64,000 nt of DNA from Semisulcospira habei (GCA_036245525.1 BTPG01000003.1:158751897-158815896); one strand, 5' to 3'. Positions 30,261 to 42,388 are shown, counted from the stretch's first letter. Program-made: numbers and translations. The notes: generated by a model from the letters alone, not told the origin.

Positions 30261-30794
30261 GTATTTAAAGGGGCACGCCTGACCGTTTTTAAGGTTTCAG
30301 TTAGCAAAAAGCTTTTACTGGGATTCAGTATACATACCCACTTAGACAGTGACCACCCTATTCTCCCACCAAATGCTTTCTTTCTTCCGTTCAAAGGGAA
30401 AAGAGGCCCACCGGAATCTTGTGATGGGACACCATGAAAAGATTGCTTCTGATAGGCGATGGTAGATGACGTCATAACTATTCTATACGACCTTAGGTCA
30501 TCTGCATAATTATAACCAGTCAGAGACAAGATGGCGGATGAACCAGTGAAGAAAAAAAGAAAGTATCATCGACTCACGCCGACAATGACAGGCTCGGAAT
30601 TGAAGAGAAGAAAGAGGAAGAGAGACAAAATATCCCTAAGCCTTTTTTTAGAACCGACGTCGGACAAGGGAATATGGACATGTGGCAACTCGTAAAGCAA
30701 GAGCTTGGCTTGACCGCCCACCTAGAATTTGTCCCCCTTTCCTGCTCAGTGAATCAGTGAGTAATCTACGGTCTTTGTCGATCTTCCTATAGTT
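30261..30794 (+). other. Unassigned segment with a short basic ORF (30533-30700)
   Basis: An ATG in good context (CAAGATGGCGG) opens a 55-codon frame rich in Lys and Arg (VKKKRKYHRL, ELKRRKRKRDK), which could act as a nuclear localisation signal. It stops before the RTE fragment. No family recognised. The upstream 270 bases are non-repetitive within this window. It could be the start of an eroded transposase or retro-copied gene. Confidence 0.2.
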
Positions 30795-31626
30795 CTGCGA
30801 GTGCTAGTGATTTTCAGAAGTCATGATCTTCAGCACCAGCAAGACCTCTATCATGTCTTTGTGGATTTTAAGAAAGCATTTGACAGGGTGTGGCATGCAG
30901 CCCTTTGGTCCACCAAGAAGCTATACAACATCAATGCCAAGCTGATCAAAGTCATAGCAAACCTTTACAACAAGGCCACTAGCGCAGTCTGCTTCAACGG
31001 CAAAATAGGAAACTGGTTTAGGACTACAGTCGAAGTCAGACAAGGCTGCTTGCTCTCACCTACTCTTTTCAACATCTTCCTGGAAAGAATCATGACAGAC
31101 GCTTTGAAAGATCATGATGGAACTGTCAGTATTGGAGGCAGAACAATCACGAACTTGCGCTTTGCGGACGACATTGATGGCCTTGCAGGAACAGAGAAGG
31201 AGCTAGCTCAGCTGGTGGAAAAGCTGGACAGTACAGCCATTGCGTATGGGATGGAAATCAGTGCAGAAAAGACCAAACTGATGACAAATTACACCAGTGG
31301 CATTGGCACTGACATCATGATTGGAAGCCAAAAACTGGAAACAGTTAAATAAATTCAAATACTTAGGAGCCTTCGTGATAGATGAGGGATCAAAACCAGA
31401 AATACTGTCCAGGATTGCGCAGACAACAACAGCACTGACAAGACTGAAGACCATATAGAAGGACAGAAACATCACGCTCTGCTCCAAGATCAGACTGATG
31501 CGCTCCTTAGTCATCTCAGTGTTCCTGTATGCCTGTGAGTCATGGACCCTCACAGCAGACCTTGAAAGGAGGATACAAGCCACTGAAATGAGATGTTTTT
31601 GAAGGCTGCTTGGAATTTCATACAGA

Positions 31627-31901
31627 TTGATTGATTGTACATTGCTTAACGTCCCGACAGCAACAAGACTTTCTCAGGACGTGCCTGCACTGCTTGTGAA
31701 AAAAACCCTAAACAGAGCATTGAATGTATGTCGCCAGCCGGTCTAAAATGCTAAATAAACCTAAGACCATTTAGCAACACACATCCAATATCAAGAGCTA
31801 CAGGGAGCGCAGACAGTAGGGAGAGTTTAAAAAAAAGGAAAATACAGGTGAATGGACCAAGGGTAGACAGAAACACATGCCCCAGAATAGAGGGGAAAAC
31901 C
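31627..31901 (-). mobile_element. SINE-like element S1 (shorter copy)
   Basis: Flanked by a perfect 12-bp duplication, ATTTCATACAGA (31615-31626 and 31902-31913). The plus strand starts TTGATTGATTGTACATTGCT; read on the minus strand it ends in a TCAA-type tail. It lacks about 100 bases present at the other end of S2 and S3. Confidence 0.85.
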
Positions 31902-32104
31902 ATTTCATACAGAGATCACATCACGAACGAGGAAGTGGGAAGCAGAATCAGGCAAGCCATTGGGCCCTATGAAGACCTATTAGCCATTATGAAAAAACAC
32001 AAACTGAAGTGGTATGGGCATGTCACGCGTTAAGCAGGGCTTGCCAAAACAATCCTGCAAAGCACTGTGCAAGGAGGACGAAGGAGAGAAAGACGGAGGA
32101 AAAG

Positions 32105-32487
32105 TTGATTGTACATTGCTTAACATCCCGACAGCAACAAGGCTTTCTCAGGACGTGCCTGCACTGCTTGTGAAAAAAAAACAAACAGAATATTGAATGT
32201 ATGTCGCCAGCCGGTCCAATACGTTAAATAAACCTATGCCATGGGGCCTAAATAAAGCCAAGACCATTTAGCAACACACATCCAATATCAAGAGCTACAG
32301 GCAGTGCAGACAGTTGGGAGAGTTATAAAAAGACAAATACAGGTGAATGGACCAAGGGTAAACAGAAACACATGCCCCAGAATACAGAAGAAAACCCACC
32401 CTGTGGGGCTGACCAGGGTGACTCTGGGAACTAAAAAGTAGTTACCCCACCTAAGTCCCCCAGGGCAGACCCGGGTGGGGGTAGAGT
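32105..32487 (-). mobile_element. SINE-like element S2
   Basis: It shares with S1 and S3 the segments TTAACATCCCGACAGCAACA, TATGTCGCCAGCCGGTCCAA and AGCTACAGGCAGTGCAGACA. It ends CAGACCCGGGTGGGGGTAG, like S3. It is flanked by AAAAG on both sides (32100-32104 and 32488-32492) and splits the RTE frame between RRKK and the WEDN motif. Confidence 0.82.
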
Positions 32488-32571
32488 AAAAGATTGGAGG
32501 ACAATATCTCAGAGTGGACAAGACTTAGGCTGGGTGATACGCTAAGAATGGCAGAGAACAGAGAGGAATGG

Positions 32572-32951
32572 TTAATTGATTGATTGTACATTGCTTAACG
32601 TCCCGACAGCAACAAGGCTTTCTCAGGATGTGCCTGCACTGCTTGTGAAAAAAAAAAAAAAAATTGAATATATGTCGCCAGCCGGTCCAATGCATTAAAT
32701 AAACCTACGCCATGGGGCCTAAATAAAGCTAAGACCATTTAGCAACACACATACAATATCAAGAGCTACAGGCAGTGCAGACAGTTGGGAGAGTTTTAAA
32801 AAGACAAATACAGGTGAATGGACCAAGGGTAGAAAGACACATGCCCCAGAATAGAGGCAAAAACCCACCATGTGGGGCTGACCAGGATGACCCTGGGAAC
32901 TAAAAAGTAGTTAACCCCACCCAAGTCCCCCAGGGCAGACCCGGGTGGGGG
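32572..32951 (-). mobile_element. SINE-like element S3
   Basis: Flanked by a perfect 13-bp duplication, CAGAGAGGAATGG (32559-32571 and 32952-32964). It is the same family as S1 and S2, about 380 bases, with an internal A-run near 32650. The common far end in S2 and S3 argues for a short element with a defined 5' start rather than random LINE truncation. No A/B box was recognised. Confidence 0.85.
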
Positions 32952-33279
32952 CAGAGAGGAATGGAGGGAGCTGGCTGTCAAGTCATCAGTGGTGCCCCAA
33001 CAGTCGGCAAGACTACGGGAGACAGATAGATAGATCTTCAGTAGATTTACTTACTGATTTCGCAAGATTTTAAACCTGTTTTATCATATACATGTAGTTA
33101 TGAGCTAGTTATCACATTTTATGCTGCAAAGATCTGAAAACTACGGTATATGTCAAAGTTGCACATCACTCGTCGTAACATGTTTTTGTCTGTGCAGGCT
33201 CTCATTCACTCGATTCAGAGAGGTAGTGTTTCTGCTGCGATGGTGCATTTGTCATTTCCATTGATGCTTTTAGTTACGT

Positions 33280-35135
33280 TGACCTGGACTTCGCAGATGA
33301 CTTGGCCCTACTATCACACACTCAGCAGCAGATGCAGGAGATGACAACCAGAGTAGCAGATACCTCCGCACAGGTTGGCCTCAATATTCACAAAGGCAAG
33401 AGTAAGATACTCAAGACAAACACAGCCACCACCAACCCGATTACGCTTGACAAAGAAGCACTGGAGGAGGTGGATGCCTTTACTTCTTCTTCTTCTTGAA
33501 CGCCGTCACACTTGGAGTTTGGCTCTCAAAATGAAATCTGTGGTCTTCTGTAGCGCCTCCACAGGCCCGTACAGTTTCTCTTGTAGAGTGGCGGGCTTCG
33601 GCCATATCTCCTCCCTCAGCGGCTGGTGGTTCCCACAGTCCTGGAGGATGTGCTCTGCGGTCTGCTCTGCTTCTCCACAAGGGCACAGGGGAGATGGCAC
33701 GAGGTGGAAGCGTCTGTGCAGGTGGAAATTGAGTCGGTTGTGCCCGGTCCTCAGACGAAAGATGGTCACCTGCTCTTGTCTGGACAGCTGATGGTAACTG
33801 TCTAGGGGCCGTTGTGGTGGTCTGTACACAGACTTAATGATGGTCTTCATCTCTGTGAAGCTGACTCCATTTTCATCTTGTTCTTTCTCTGCGCCCACTT
33901 TTGCCATTCTGTCAGCTTCTTCATTGCCGTAGATGCCACAGTGTGAAGGGATCCACTGCAGCACCAGCCTGGTGCACTTGATGTTTTGCAGTGCCTCTTG
34001 TAGACGTGGCAGTTTGCTTGCTGTTGCTGCCTCAAGGACAGACATGGCATCAGTAAGGAAGACAATCTGGGCATCAGGGTCTGCAGTGCCACTAAGGGTG
34101 TTAGCTGCGCGGACTAGGGCTTCCACCTCAGCTCTGTAATTTGTGCAGTGAAGGCCTGTTGGTACTGCCTCTGCCTGCCATTTTCCGTTTGGGTACTGAA
34201 TGTGCACCCCAGCCCCTCCATCCTGAACTGCATCTGTGGCTGATCCATCGGTGTATGCCCGTATCCATGCTTCCTGGGGATACTTTTCTTCGAGCATGGC
34301 CAGTGTCAGGGCTTTCTTGCTCACAGTGCTGTGCTCATCTCTGGTGGTGATGTAGGGTACCGTGGAAGAGATGGTGATGTTTTCTGGCTTACTTTCCCAA
34401 GGTGGAAGGTCGCTAGCAGGATTCAGAGCCTCTACCTGCGCAGGCAGCTTTGCCTGGTGTTTTCTCTGCAGTGCTCTCGTCTCCTTCACAAAGCTTGATC
34501 TTTTCAGTCTCCCTGAGGTTGGTTGTTTCATCCTTTACTTATTTGGGTAGCGTCATCGACAAACAGGGAGGCTCAGATACAGATGTCAAGCAAAGGATAG
34601 GGAAAGCATGAACAGCATTTATACAATTGAGAAACATCTGGAGATCCAAAGAACTATCAACCAAGACCAAAGTCAGGATCTTCAACACCAATGTCATGGC
34701 AGTTCTTCTATACGGAGCAGAAACTTGGAGAACAACAGTTGCCATCACAAAGAGAATACAAGTCTTCATTAACAACTGCCTGCGCAAGATCCTAAATATC
34801 CATTGGCCAGAGACCATCAGCAACAACGAACTCTGGAATAGAACCAATCAGCTGCCTGCAGAAGACGAAATTAAACAACGACGTTGGAGATGGATAGGGC
34901 ACACCTTACGTAAGCCAGCAGACAACATCACCAGGCAAGCCCTAACATGGAATCCACAGGGCACGCGGAAAAGTGGCAGACCAAGAAACACATGGCGCCG
35001 GGAACTGGATGCAGACCTTAAGACCATGAAGATGACCTGGAACCAAGTGGAAAGGAGAGCCCGGGACAGAGACTCTTGGAGATCCTTTGTAGGCGGCCTA
35101 TGCCCCAGTAGGGGTGCAAGGCATAAGTAAGTAAG
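33280..35135 (+). pseudogene. LINE family A relative, copy A5, split by another LINE
   Basis: Flanked by a perfect 12-bp duplication, TTTTAGTTACGT (33268-33279 and 35136-35147). The first part (33280-33485) gives LDFADDLALLSHTQQQMQEM. The second (34541-35133) gives [37 protein letters not shown] and [20 protein letters not shown], ending in GCATAAGTAAGTAAG. The protein is clearly diverged from copies A1-A4, so this is an older subfamily. A stop interrupts the frame after GKA near 34609. The frame is cut between DAF and TYLGSV by the insertion at 33486-34531. Confidence 0.85.
33486..34531 (-). mobile_element. RNase H-bearing LINE 3' fragment nested in A5
   Basis: Flanked by a perfect 9-bp duplication, CCTTTACTT (33477-33485 and 34532-34540). 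A 341-codon minus-strand frame is open from 34531 to 33506. RNase H has RAYTDGSATDAVQDGGAGVH, NYRAEVEALVRA, VFLTDAMSVLEA and WIPSHCGIYGNEEADRMA. Then come LRTGHNRLNFHLHRR and a zinc knuckle, CPCGEAEQTAEHILQDC. The 3' tail is a GAA-type repeat (CTTCTTCTTCTT on the plus strand). The 5' truncation falls exactly at the ATG. It belongs to the I superfamily but is a different family from LINE B. Confidence 0.88.
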
Positions 35136-35149
35136 TTTTAGTTACGTAG

Positions 35150-36195
35150 ACTTCAGTGTCTGAGATGTGAAATTGACTGCAGAGCAGAAAGTGGGTATAA
35201 ATACCAATGTTCTGTTTCAATGATGGAACGCGTTGCGTGTTTCCGAGGGGTAAAGAATCAAAGGTCAAACTAGGCACCGTGGACGCAGGCTCGCCGGCTT
35301 TGCGAGTCAAACTTGATAAGCCACGCCCTCTGCGCGATTGTTACTAGTAAATACTAGCACGTTAAGCGGAACCCGTATTGTGATTTTGACAGCATAGCGA
35401 GTATGGAAGGTTTATTCTACTTTCTCATGAAAAATTACGTCAAAGGGATGCCGGAAAACATCAGTACGCGTGTACACCGACACGTGTGTACACCACACCG
35501 ATGACCTCGTGACCTGCAGTATTGCGATACACTGCCGATAGGCGGCCAGGTTCTGCCTCAGTTGTGACGTAGACTCATAAATATGCATATTAATTCAAAA
35601 CAAGGCCGATGCAGACGATAAATCCGCGAAAACAATACACCCTCCAAACGATAAATTTCAACATTTGGCATTGTACTTACATCATAAAGCTCTAAGATAG
35701 TACACAAAGGACCCACACACATACTGTCAGCAGTAACTGTTGCAGACAGTTTTCTGTGTTGAGATGCTTGATCCTGGGGAAAATAACTTTCAGAAAAAGA
35801 AAACTGGTCAAAATATTGCTTTTTAAAAACTACTTTTGGATCATTCCATGACCCTTGACCGTTGTGATGGGTCAACTAAATTAGTATGTTTAGGAAGGTC
35901 TTATCATCAGCTACCTTTGAGCCAAATTTGATTGAAAACTTTTCTTTAAAATGTTGATAAATATTAATTTTTCTGACTGTGAGCACTGCTCAGGCCACAG
36001 GCAGGTTGAATTTTTTCAGGGGTTCCTGATTTATGCAGATTCTCTTTTAATTACTTCTTCCTCGAAGCAATTACAACGAGGATGTGCTAATCGTTTCCCT
36101 GCCTTTTCAACCATCCGGAGGATATCATTTTTACTTCTGAAATGTGACATCTTGGACCGTAAATCTCTGACACTGAAAATGCTGATGGTCGGCCC
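35150..36195. other. Mostly unique intron sequence with one CCTTGACC monomer
   Basis: No coding feature is supported between 35150 and 35830. At 35836-35945 one composite monomer is present (ATGACCCTTGACCGTTGTGA, GGGTCAACTAAATTAGTATG, CATCAGCTACCTTTGAGCC). From 35950 the sequence leads into the LINE ORF1 that follows. Confidence 0.55.
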
Positions 36196-36197
36196 TA

Positions 36198-37254
36198 GTG
36201 AACTCTACAGGTATGCCGCTCGGCCAGGCTAAACGGAAGGCTGAATCTACTACAACTGACTCAAGTTTTGATCAGTCTACACCCAGCCACGCGGCCAAAC
36301 AGAGAAAAGCGGCACTTCTAAAGAAAGCCAGGAAGAAGAAAAGCAAGGCGGAGCCGGCATCGGACAGCAGGGCATCGATCAAGTGTCACTTTCAAACTAC
36401 GCGGCGAAACAGCATGGCGGAGACTGCGGACAAGAATGCATCGTCTGCTACCGCGTCTGCCTCGGTCTTCGTATCCACTGGTGATGACGTACAGGTCAGT
36501 GACCCTTCTAATGCTGATCTAATGAGACTGCTACGTGAAATGTCTACAAAGCTAGACAAAGTGAATGAGCAATTCGAAGAGTTGAGAGGTGAGATACATG
36601 AGCTAAGAGTGGAAAATCAGACACTGAAGGTTGAATTGGACCAGTGTAGAAAGAAGATAGAGGAGGCAACCAGTCTGGCTACGGATGCGAAGTTTTTAGC
36701 CTCCGTAGCAGAGAAGCGTTCGAACGACTTGGAACAATACACCCGAAGAAATAACGTTCGCACACTGGGGGTACCAGAGGCAGAGAGAGAGACTGTAGAG
36801 GAGTGCGAAAAGAAAGTCCTTCAGATTTTCAAAGCTACAGCTGCCGGGTCTACAGCCTGGAGATATTGAGGCCTGCCATCGCATATGTCAACTACAGCAG
36901 CGATCACAGGGAAGTGGGCAACAACAGCGAGGGCCGAGACCTGTGATCGTGCGATTCATGTCGAGAAAGGCTGCAGAATTAGTGCTTTTCCATAGACGGA
37001 AACTAAAGAACACCTCCTACATCATAACCGAGGACTTAACTCATAGCAACTACACTCTGCTGTCCCAGTGCTGGGACCACCCTGCAGCGCAGGATGTGTG
37101 GACAAAACGTGGGAGTGTCTATGTAAAGCGCAAATCTGATTCCAGGGTGATACGTATAGCCTCAATCTCGGACTTGGTGGACAAGGTGCCTATTGGAAGT
37201 GACCCAAACACAACAACACCACGGGAGAGAAGACGATGTACGCTTCAGCGCTGA
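36198..37254 (+). pseudogene. L1/Tx1-type LINE ORF1 protein (frameshifted)
   Basis: The first frame (36198-36869, or from ATG 36213) has a basic N-terminus (KQRKAALLKKARKKKSK), a long coiled coil with leucine heptads (MRLLREMSTKLDKVNEQFEE, ELRGEIHELRVENQTLKVEL) and the RRM start NDLEQYTRRNNVRTLGVPE, the conserved entry of L1 ORF1 RRMs. A frameshift near 36850 moves the rest (IVRFMSRKAAELVLFHRRKL, YIITEDLT) to 36943-37254. In L1, ORF1 forms trimers that bind the LINE RNA. It may belong with the ORF2 at 43169-45098 on the same strand, but 6 kb and another LINE separate them. Confidence 0.82.
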
Positions 37255-38547
37255 GCTAGCCCGGCGATCGGTTGTATATGGACTCTTTGCCTAAACTGCA
37301 TAAGATTCGATGTGCACCCGATCGTGGAGCTGGCTACATGTAGGCAGTGGATGCTTTGCAATCTTTGTGACCACCCTCTGTTTACATGTGTTTTTTTACC
37401 TGTGACCTGTAACCTTACGCGTGACACGCTACCTGGGTAAGAGCGGCTACTCTGGCCAATAGGTCAATAAGTTCGCACGAGGTCTGTTCCTCAGTGTGAG
37501 GCAGGATGTGATTCTGTTGGTGTGTGTTGTGAGCCAGGCTCGTATGGTCATGATGGTTTAATGTGCTATGTCACTGGCATCTAGTGTTTGAGACTGAGAC
37601 GCCGAGGGACTGGACACACCTTTCTTGGTGAGGCACGGTACGTACATTTTATTCTCGGCATGGGCAGTCCGAATCGTTTTGGTATGTGAACGCCCATTCA
37701 CAGGTGTCACTCTGTGTGTGTTAATTCGTGTGCCGGGTCGGCCCGGAATGTCCATGCCTCGAGCAGTGACATGCCTCAAAATGTACGTCCTTTCTGCAAT
37801 ACTTTACAGTGGTGTTGTGATGGATGAAGAAACATTGTAGTGTGTCATGTGGCTACAAGTTGTTTTGGGTATTATTTATGCTGCGTGTGCCACAGGTCAG
37901 GTGTGTATAATTATGTATATAAATAACGCCTGCATACATGTGTACGGGCGTGTGCATACATGTCCAGGTACTTTCTGCTGGGTACCTATGTATGTTGTTA
38001 TGCTGTTTATTTTTTGGAGCAGGTGTGTGTGTGTACATGTGTGCCTGCATACATGCTTGCATGTGTGTACACTTACATGTGCACGTGCATGTTCATGGGT
38101 ATGCATGTCTGCTTGTACAGATGTGCTGGATGATTTGTACATACATGCTTTGGTATGTGTGTGTGCTTGCGGGTGCATTTGTGCCGGGTGGATGCGTATC
38201 ATACGCTTCTGCCCGGCAAGGGTGTGCTGTGCGGGTGAACACATATGATGGGTACTTTTGTAACTAGGGTACATGTACTCTTCTCATGCACAGAAGTGTG
38301 TACATGTGCATGTGTATTTACACGTGTATGGCATGTGTGTGTGTGTGTGTGTGTGTGTGCATGTAAGGGTATTTGTGCAGGCGTGCCGGGAGCATGTGTA
38401 CATACCTGATACTCGCTTTGGTGTGTGTGTGTGTGTTTGTGCCAGGTGGGTGCGTATTACACACATCCACCGGGCACAGGTGGGTGTACACGCGCATACA
38501 AATTTTATGTATACTTTTTTTTTTTTCCATGACTAGAGCACATGAGT
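37255..38547. repeat. TG/ACATG-rich low-complexity region
   Basis: From about 37840 to 38520 the sequence is dominated by GTGTGT, ACATGTG and TGCATACATG words, including a pure TG run at 38334-38358. The phrase TTTGTGCCGGGTGGATGCGT (38178) recurs as TTTGTGCCAGGTGGGTGCGT about 260 bases later, so part is an imperfect long-period duplication. The 37255-37840 part has no recognised feature. Confidence 0.6.
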
Positions 38548-41500
38548 CCTCGCGCTGGGACCATATGGCGTTGAGGCGCGTCCCCTGGGTGGTGGATAGG
38601 GGGTCCCTCGCGAGAGGGGTGCACCGAATGAAATAAGGTGCCGTGAACCAACATGGTCTAAGGGAAGGTGACCCCAACAGAAAACCCCTGGTCCTCCTAG
38701 TAAGGGGGTTGGGCGTGGGGGTAGCTTCCCCACCCTACAAAAAAAGGAAATAGCTACAAAAACGCCGACGAAAAGACAAACAGTAATTCCTTTCCTGGAG
38801 GAGGAAGGTTCTTCTACCAGAAGATTTATGACGTCCTGTGGTGAAAGCCTGAAGTCTTCGGAAGCCACAGGACCGAGCCGCCTCTCTCTATCCAGGGACA
38901 CAACCATGGGCACATGGAACGTCAAGACCATGTACCAGAGCGGCAAGGCCGCCCAGATAGCAGCGGAAATGCAAAAGTACAACCTTTCCCTGCTAGGTAT
39001 CAGTGAAGCCAGATGGACGCAGTCTGGCCAGAAAAGGCTGTTAAGTGGGGAGATGATTCTGTATTCAGGTCATGAAGAGGAGAATGCCCCCCATACAGAA
39101 GGAGTAGCATTCATGCTGTCACCAGTGGCACAGAGAGCGCTGATGGGCTGGGAACCTCTTGGGCCAAGAATTATCACAGCAGCCTTTAGAACCAAGAAAA
39201 AGCTCAAGCTGAACGTCATCCTGTGTTATGCGCCCACTAATGACAGTGACGAGGAAGAGAAACAAGAGTTCTACGACCGACTCCAGAGTGCCGTGGACAA
39301 ATGTGCAGAGCAAGACATCACAATCGTCATGGGCGATTTTAATGCCAAAATAGGGGAGGACAACACCGGATACGAAGAGGTGATGGGGAGACAGGGACTA
39401 GGGGAGATGAGTGAGAACGGGGAGAGGTTTGTAGACTTTTGTGCTCTAAACCGACTTGTCATTGGAGGCAGCATCTTCCCACACAGAAGAATACACAAAG
39501 CAACGTGGGTCTCACCTGACCATACTACAGAGAACCAAATAGACCATATCTGCATTAGCAAGAAATTTAGAAGATCCCTTCAAGATGTTCAAGTGAGGAG
39601 GGGAGCAGATATCACCTCAGACCACCATCTCCTCACCTTAAGAATAAAGCTCAAGTTAAAGAAAATCCGCACAGAGACAACAAAAAGACAGCGCTATAAT
39701 GTAGGCCTCCTGAGAGAAACTGGAGTGAGAGAAGAGTTCAAACTGGTGCTGTCCAACCGGTTTCAAGCGCTACAGGAGCTAGTAAATGAAGAGGAGGCGG
39801 TCACCACAGAGCAGCAGTGGAGGGCAGTTAGAGAGGCGCTGAACTCAACCTGCAAAGACACTGTAGGGTTCAGGAAACACCATCACAAGGACTGGCTGTC
39901 GGCACAGACCTTGAAGAAGATAGAAGTCAGGAAGCAGAAGAAAGCAGTTGTCAACAACAGTCGCACGAGAGCAGCCAAAGTAAGGGCACAGGAGGAATAC
40001 TCGGAAGCCAACCGCGAGGTGAAGAGGAGTATCAGGGCAGACAAGAGGGCCTACACAGACAGCCTGGCAGCAGAGGCAGAAAAGGCAGCACTGAGCAGGC
40101 AGCGGCAACATGAAATGGCTCTACAACATTACCAGAAGATTGTCGGGCAAGTATGGCCATGCAAAAAGACCAGTAAAAGACAAGGAAGGCAAGCCTATTG
40201 CAGACAGAGCAGACCAACTCGACAGATGGGCCGAGTATTTTGAAGAGTTACTGAACAGACCCAGCACACCCGACCCCCCAGACATCCAGCCAGCAGAGAC
40301 CGACCTACCCATCAGCTGTGACAGACCCAGCCGGGAAGAGATCAGAAGAGCAGTGGCATTTTTGAAGAACGGCAAAGCAGCAGGGCCAGATGGCATCCCA
40401 GCGGAGTCTCTGAAAGCAGACCTAGAGACAACAGTAGAGATGCTGTACCCACTGTTTGGAAAGATCTGGGAAGAGGAGGTGATGCCAGCTGACTGGAAGG
40501 AGGGGTACCTAATCAAGCTTCCCAAGAAAGGTGACCTCAGCAAGTGTTCCAACTATAGAGGAATCACCTTGCTGTCAGTACCAGAAAAGGTCTTCAACAG
40601 GATCATCCTGGAGAGAATGAAGAGCTCCGTTGACCCCCAGCTGAGAGACCAGCAAGCAGGATTCAGGAAAAACCGATCATGTACAGACCAGATCGCCACT
40701 CTCCGCATCATCGTGGAACAGTCTCTGGAGTGGAGCTCCCCGCTGTACGTCAACTTTGTGGATTACGAGAAAGCATTTGACAGCGTGGACCGAGAGACAC
40801 TGTGGAAACTCCTACGACAGTACGGTGTACCCACAAAGCTCGTCCGCCTGATCAAGAGCAGCTACGATGGCATGACATGTCGCGTGATCCACGAAGGGCA
40901 GTGCTGTCTCCATTCCTCTTCCTACTGGCCATAGACTGGGTCATGAAGAGGACCACAGAGCAGAGAAGAAGCGGAATACAGTGGACACTGTGGACACAGC
41001 TTGACGACCTCGATTTTGCAGATGACTTGGCATTACTGTCCCACACGCATCAACAAATGCAGGACAAGACCACGAGGCTTGCTGACATCTCGTCCCAAGT
41101 GGGCCTCACCATCCACAAACAGAAAACAAAGACTATGAGGCTGAACGCAACCAGGGAAGAACCAGTCTTGCTTGCTGGCACCCCGTTGGAGGAGGTGGAG
41201 TCCTTCACCTATCTCGGGAGCATCATAGACAAAAAAGGCGGCACTGATGCAGATGTCAGAGCACGAATCGGTAAAGCCAGAGCAGCCTTTCTCCAGTTGA
41301 AAAAAGTGTGGAGTTCCAGAGAGCTGTCACAAAACACCAAAGTCTGGATTTTCAACTCCAACGTAAAAGCAGTTCTCCTATATGGAGCAGAGACTTGGAG
41401 ATTGACAAAAACCACTGTCAACAGAGTACAGATCTTCATAAACAGTTGCCTTAGAAGAATTTTGAAAATCCACTGGCCAGAGAAGATCAGCAACGTCAGA

Positions 41501-41808
41501 CTCTGGGAGAGAACAGAGCAGATAACAGCAGAGAATGAAATTGGGCGAAGAAGATGGGGATGGATTGGTCACAGTCTGAGAAAGCCAGCTTCTAGTATCA
41601 CTAGGCAGGCATTGTCATGGAATCCCCAGGGAAAGAGGAAAAGAGGTAGGCCGAGAAACTCCTGGCGTCGAGACCTCCAAGCAGACATCAAGAGAATGGG
41701 AACCACCTGGAGTAAAATCGAAGGAGAAGCACAGGACAGGAGTCGCTGGAGGTCTCTCGTCGACGACCTATACCCGGGTAGGGGTGACAGGCGTAAGTAA
41801 GTAAGTAA
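38548..41808 (+). pseudogene. RTE-like LINE family A, copy A2 (long, three lesions)
   Basis: It starts CCTCGCGCTGGGACCATATG like copy A3. The frame from 38828 has the APE endonuclease (MGTWNVKTMYQSGK, LLGISEARWTQ, VMGDFNAKIGEDN, SDHHLLTLR). Then a 7-base insertion near 40091 (GCACTGAGCAGG against GCAGG) shifts the frame. RT resumes at 40110-40903 (VDYEKAFDSVDRETLW). After IHEGQ about 48 bases covering FTRELQVRTGVRQG are deleted, and the rest continues to 41800. It lacks three bases (CTC) found in A3 near 47580. Flanks AGAGCACATGAGT and AGAGCACGAGT form an imperfect duplication. Confidence 0.88.
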
Positions 41809-41829
41809 GAGCACGAGTGCCTTATATAT

Positions 41830-42160
41830 ATTTGTGCGTGTACATTGAACAATACACCCACCCTCCTAATAGGTAAGAGGAGAGACCAGTCACGACTAAC
41901 AAGGATCTGATTAGGGGGCGAGAGATACCTAGTCCACCCCAACCCAATAATGTGCACATGCGGCCACCTACTCACGACGGAACACATACTGCTAGACTGC
42001 CCGAGCATAGCCCAAACCAGAACCCTAGTAGCAGATAAACTCAACGCACCTCTCACCGTAGAAGGCCTCCTAAACCCCGACCCTAAAACATGGTCCACCA
42101 CCACCAAATACACAATACACCTGCTTAATAAGCACCCACTAATCCGATACATCTAACCAA
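41830..42160 (+). pseudogene. LINE C-terminal zinc-knuckle fragment (I-type)
   Basis: Translation gives RRDQSRLTRIRLG, then IMCTCGHLLTTEHILLDCPS and a 50-residue tail ending LLNKHPLIRYI. The CxCG...EHILxDCP pattern is the zf-RVT knuckle that follows RNase H in I/Jockey-type LINEs. Only the 3' end of the element remains. It is a different family from LINE B and from the insertion in A5. Confidence 0.65.
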
Positions 42161-42227
42161 ACTACAGACATGACGAGAGGTAGATCAAAAGCGATGCGTG
42201 GACATCAGCGACAACCAGTCAGAACAT

Positions 42228-42388
42228 AACTCCCCCCCCCCCCCTCAACCCCCGGCCCACCCCCCCCTGGACGAAATCAGCAAGAGCTGGAAGTCCGTAT
42301 CCTTTAAAAATAGCATAGCATAGTAGCGTTGTTTGTCGTGATGACTCCTGCAGAAATCATTGCGACAAAAAGCGCTACCGATCTAGCA
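42228..42388. repeat. Poly-C tract and palindrome P1, copy d
   Basis: A run of about fourteen C at 42231-42244 with further C-rich sequence to 42270 is followed at 42322-42388 by the palindrome GTAGCGTTGTTTGTCGTGAT / ATCATTGCGACAAAAAGCGC around a centre ACTCCTGCAGAAAT. The palindrome lies just upstream of LINE C. Confidence 0.7.

Larger units (their letters stand above)
30795..33025 (+). pseudogene. RTE-like LINE relic carrying three SINE-like insertions
   Basis: RT is readable from 30801: VDFKKAFDRVWHAALW, EVRQGCLLSPTLFNIFLERI, TNLRFADDIDGLAG and GMEISAEKTKLMTN. After a frameshift near 31345, FKYLGAFVIDEGSKPEILSR and SVFLYACESWT follow. The C-terminal part continues as YRDHITNEEVGSRIRQAIGP, HKLKWYGHVTR, then WEDNISEWT and finally AVKSSVVPQQSARLR, with SINE-like elements inserted at 31627-31901, 32105-32487 and 32572-32951. 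The 5' part, including the endonuclease, is absent. Confidence 0.85.

Noticed and set aside
37840..38540. Cys/Val-rich plus-strand proteins at 37847-38536
   Set aside because: Translations of TG/ACATG low-complexity DNA (runs of CVCV). No start context, domain or splice support.
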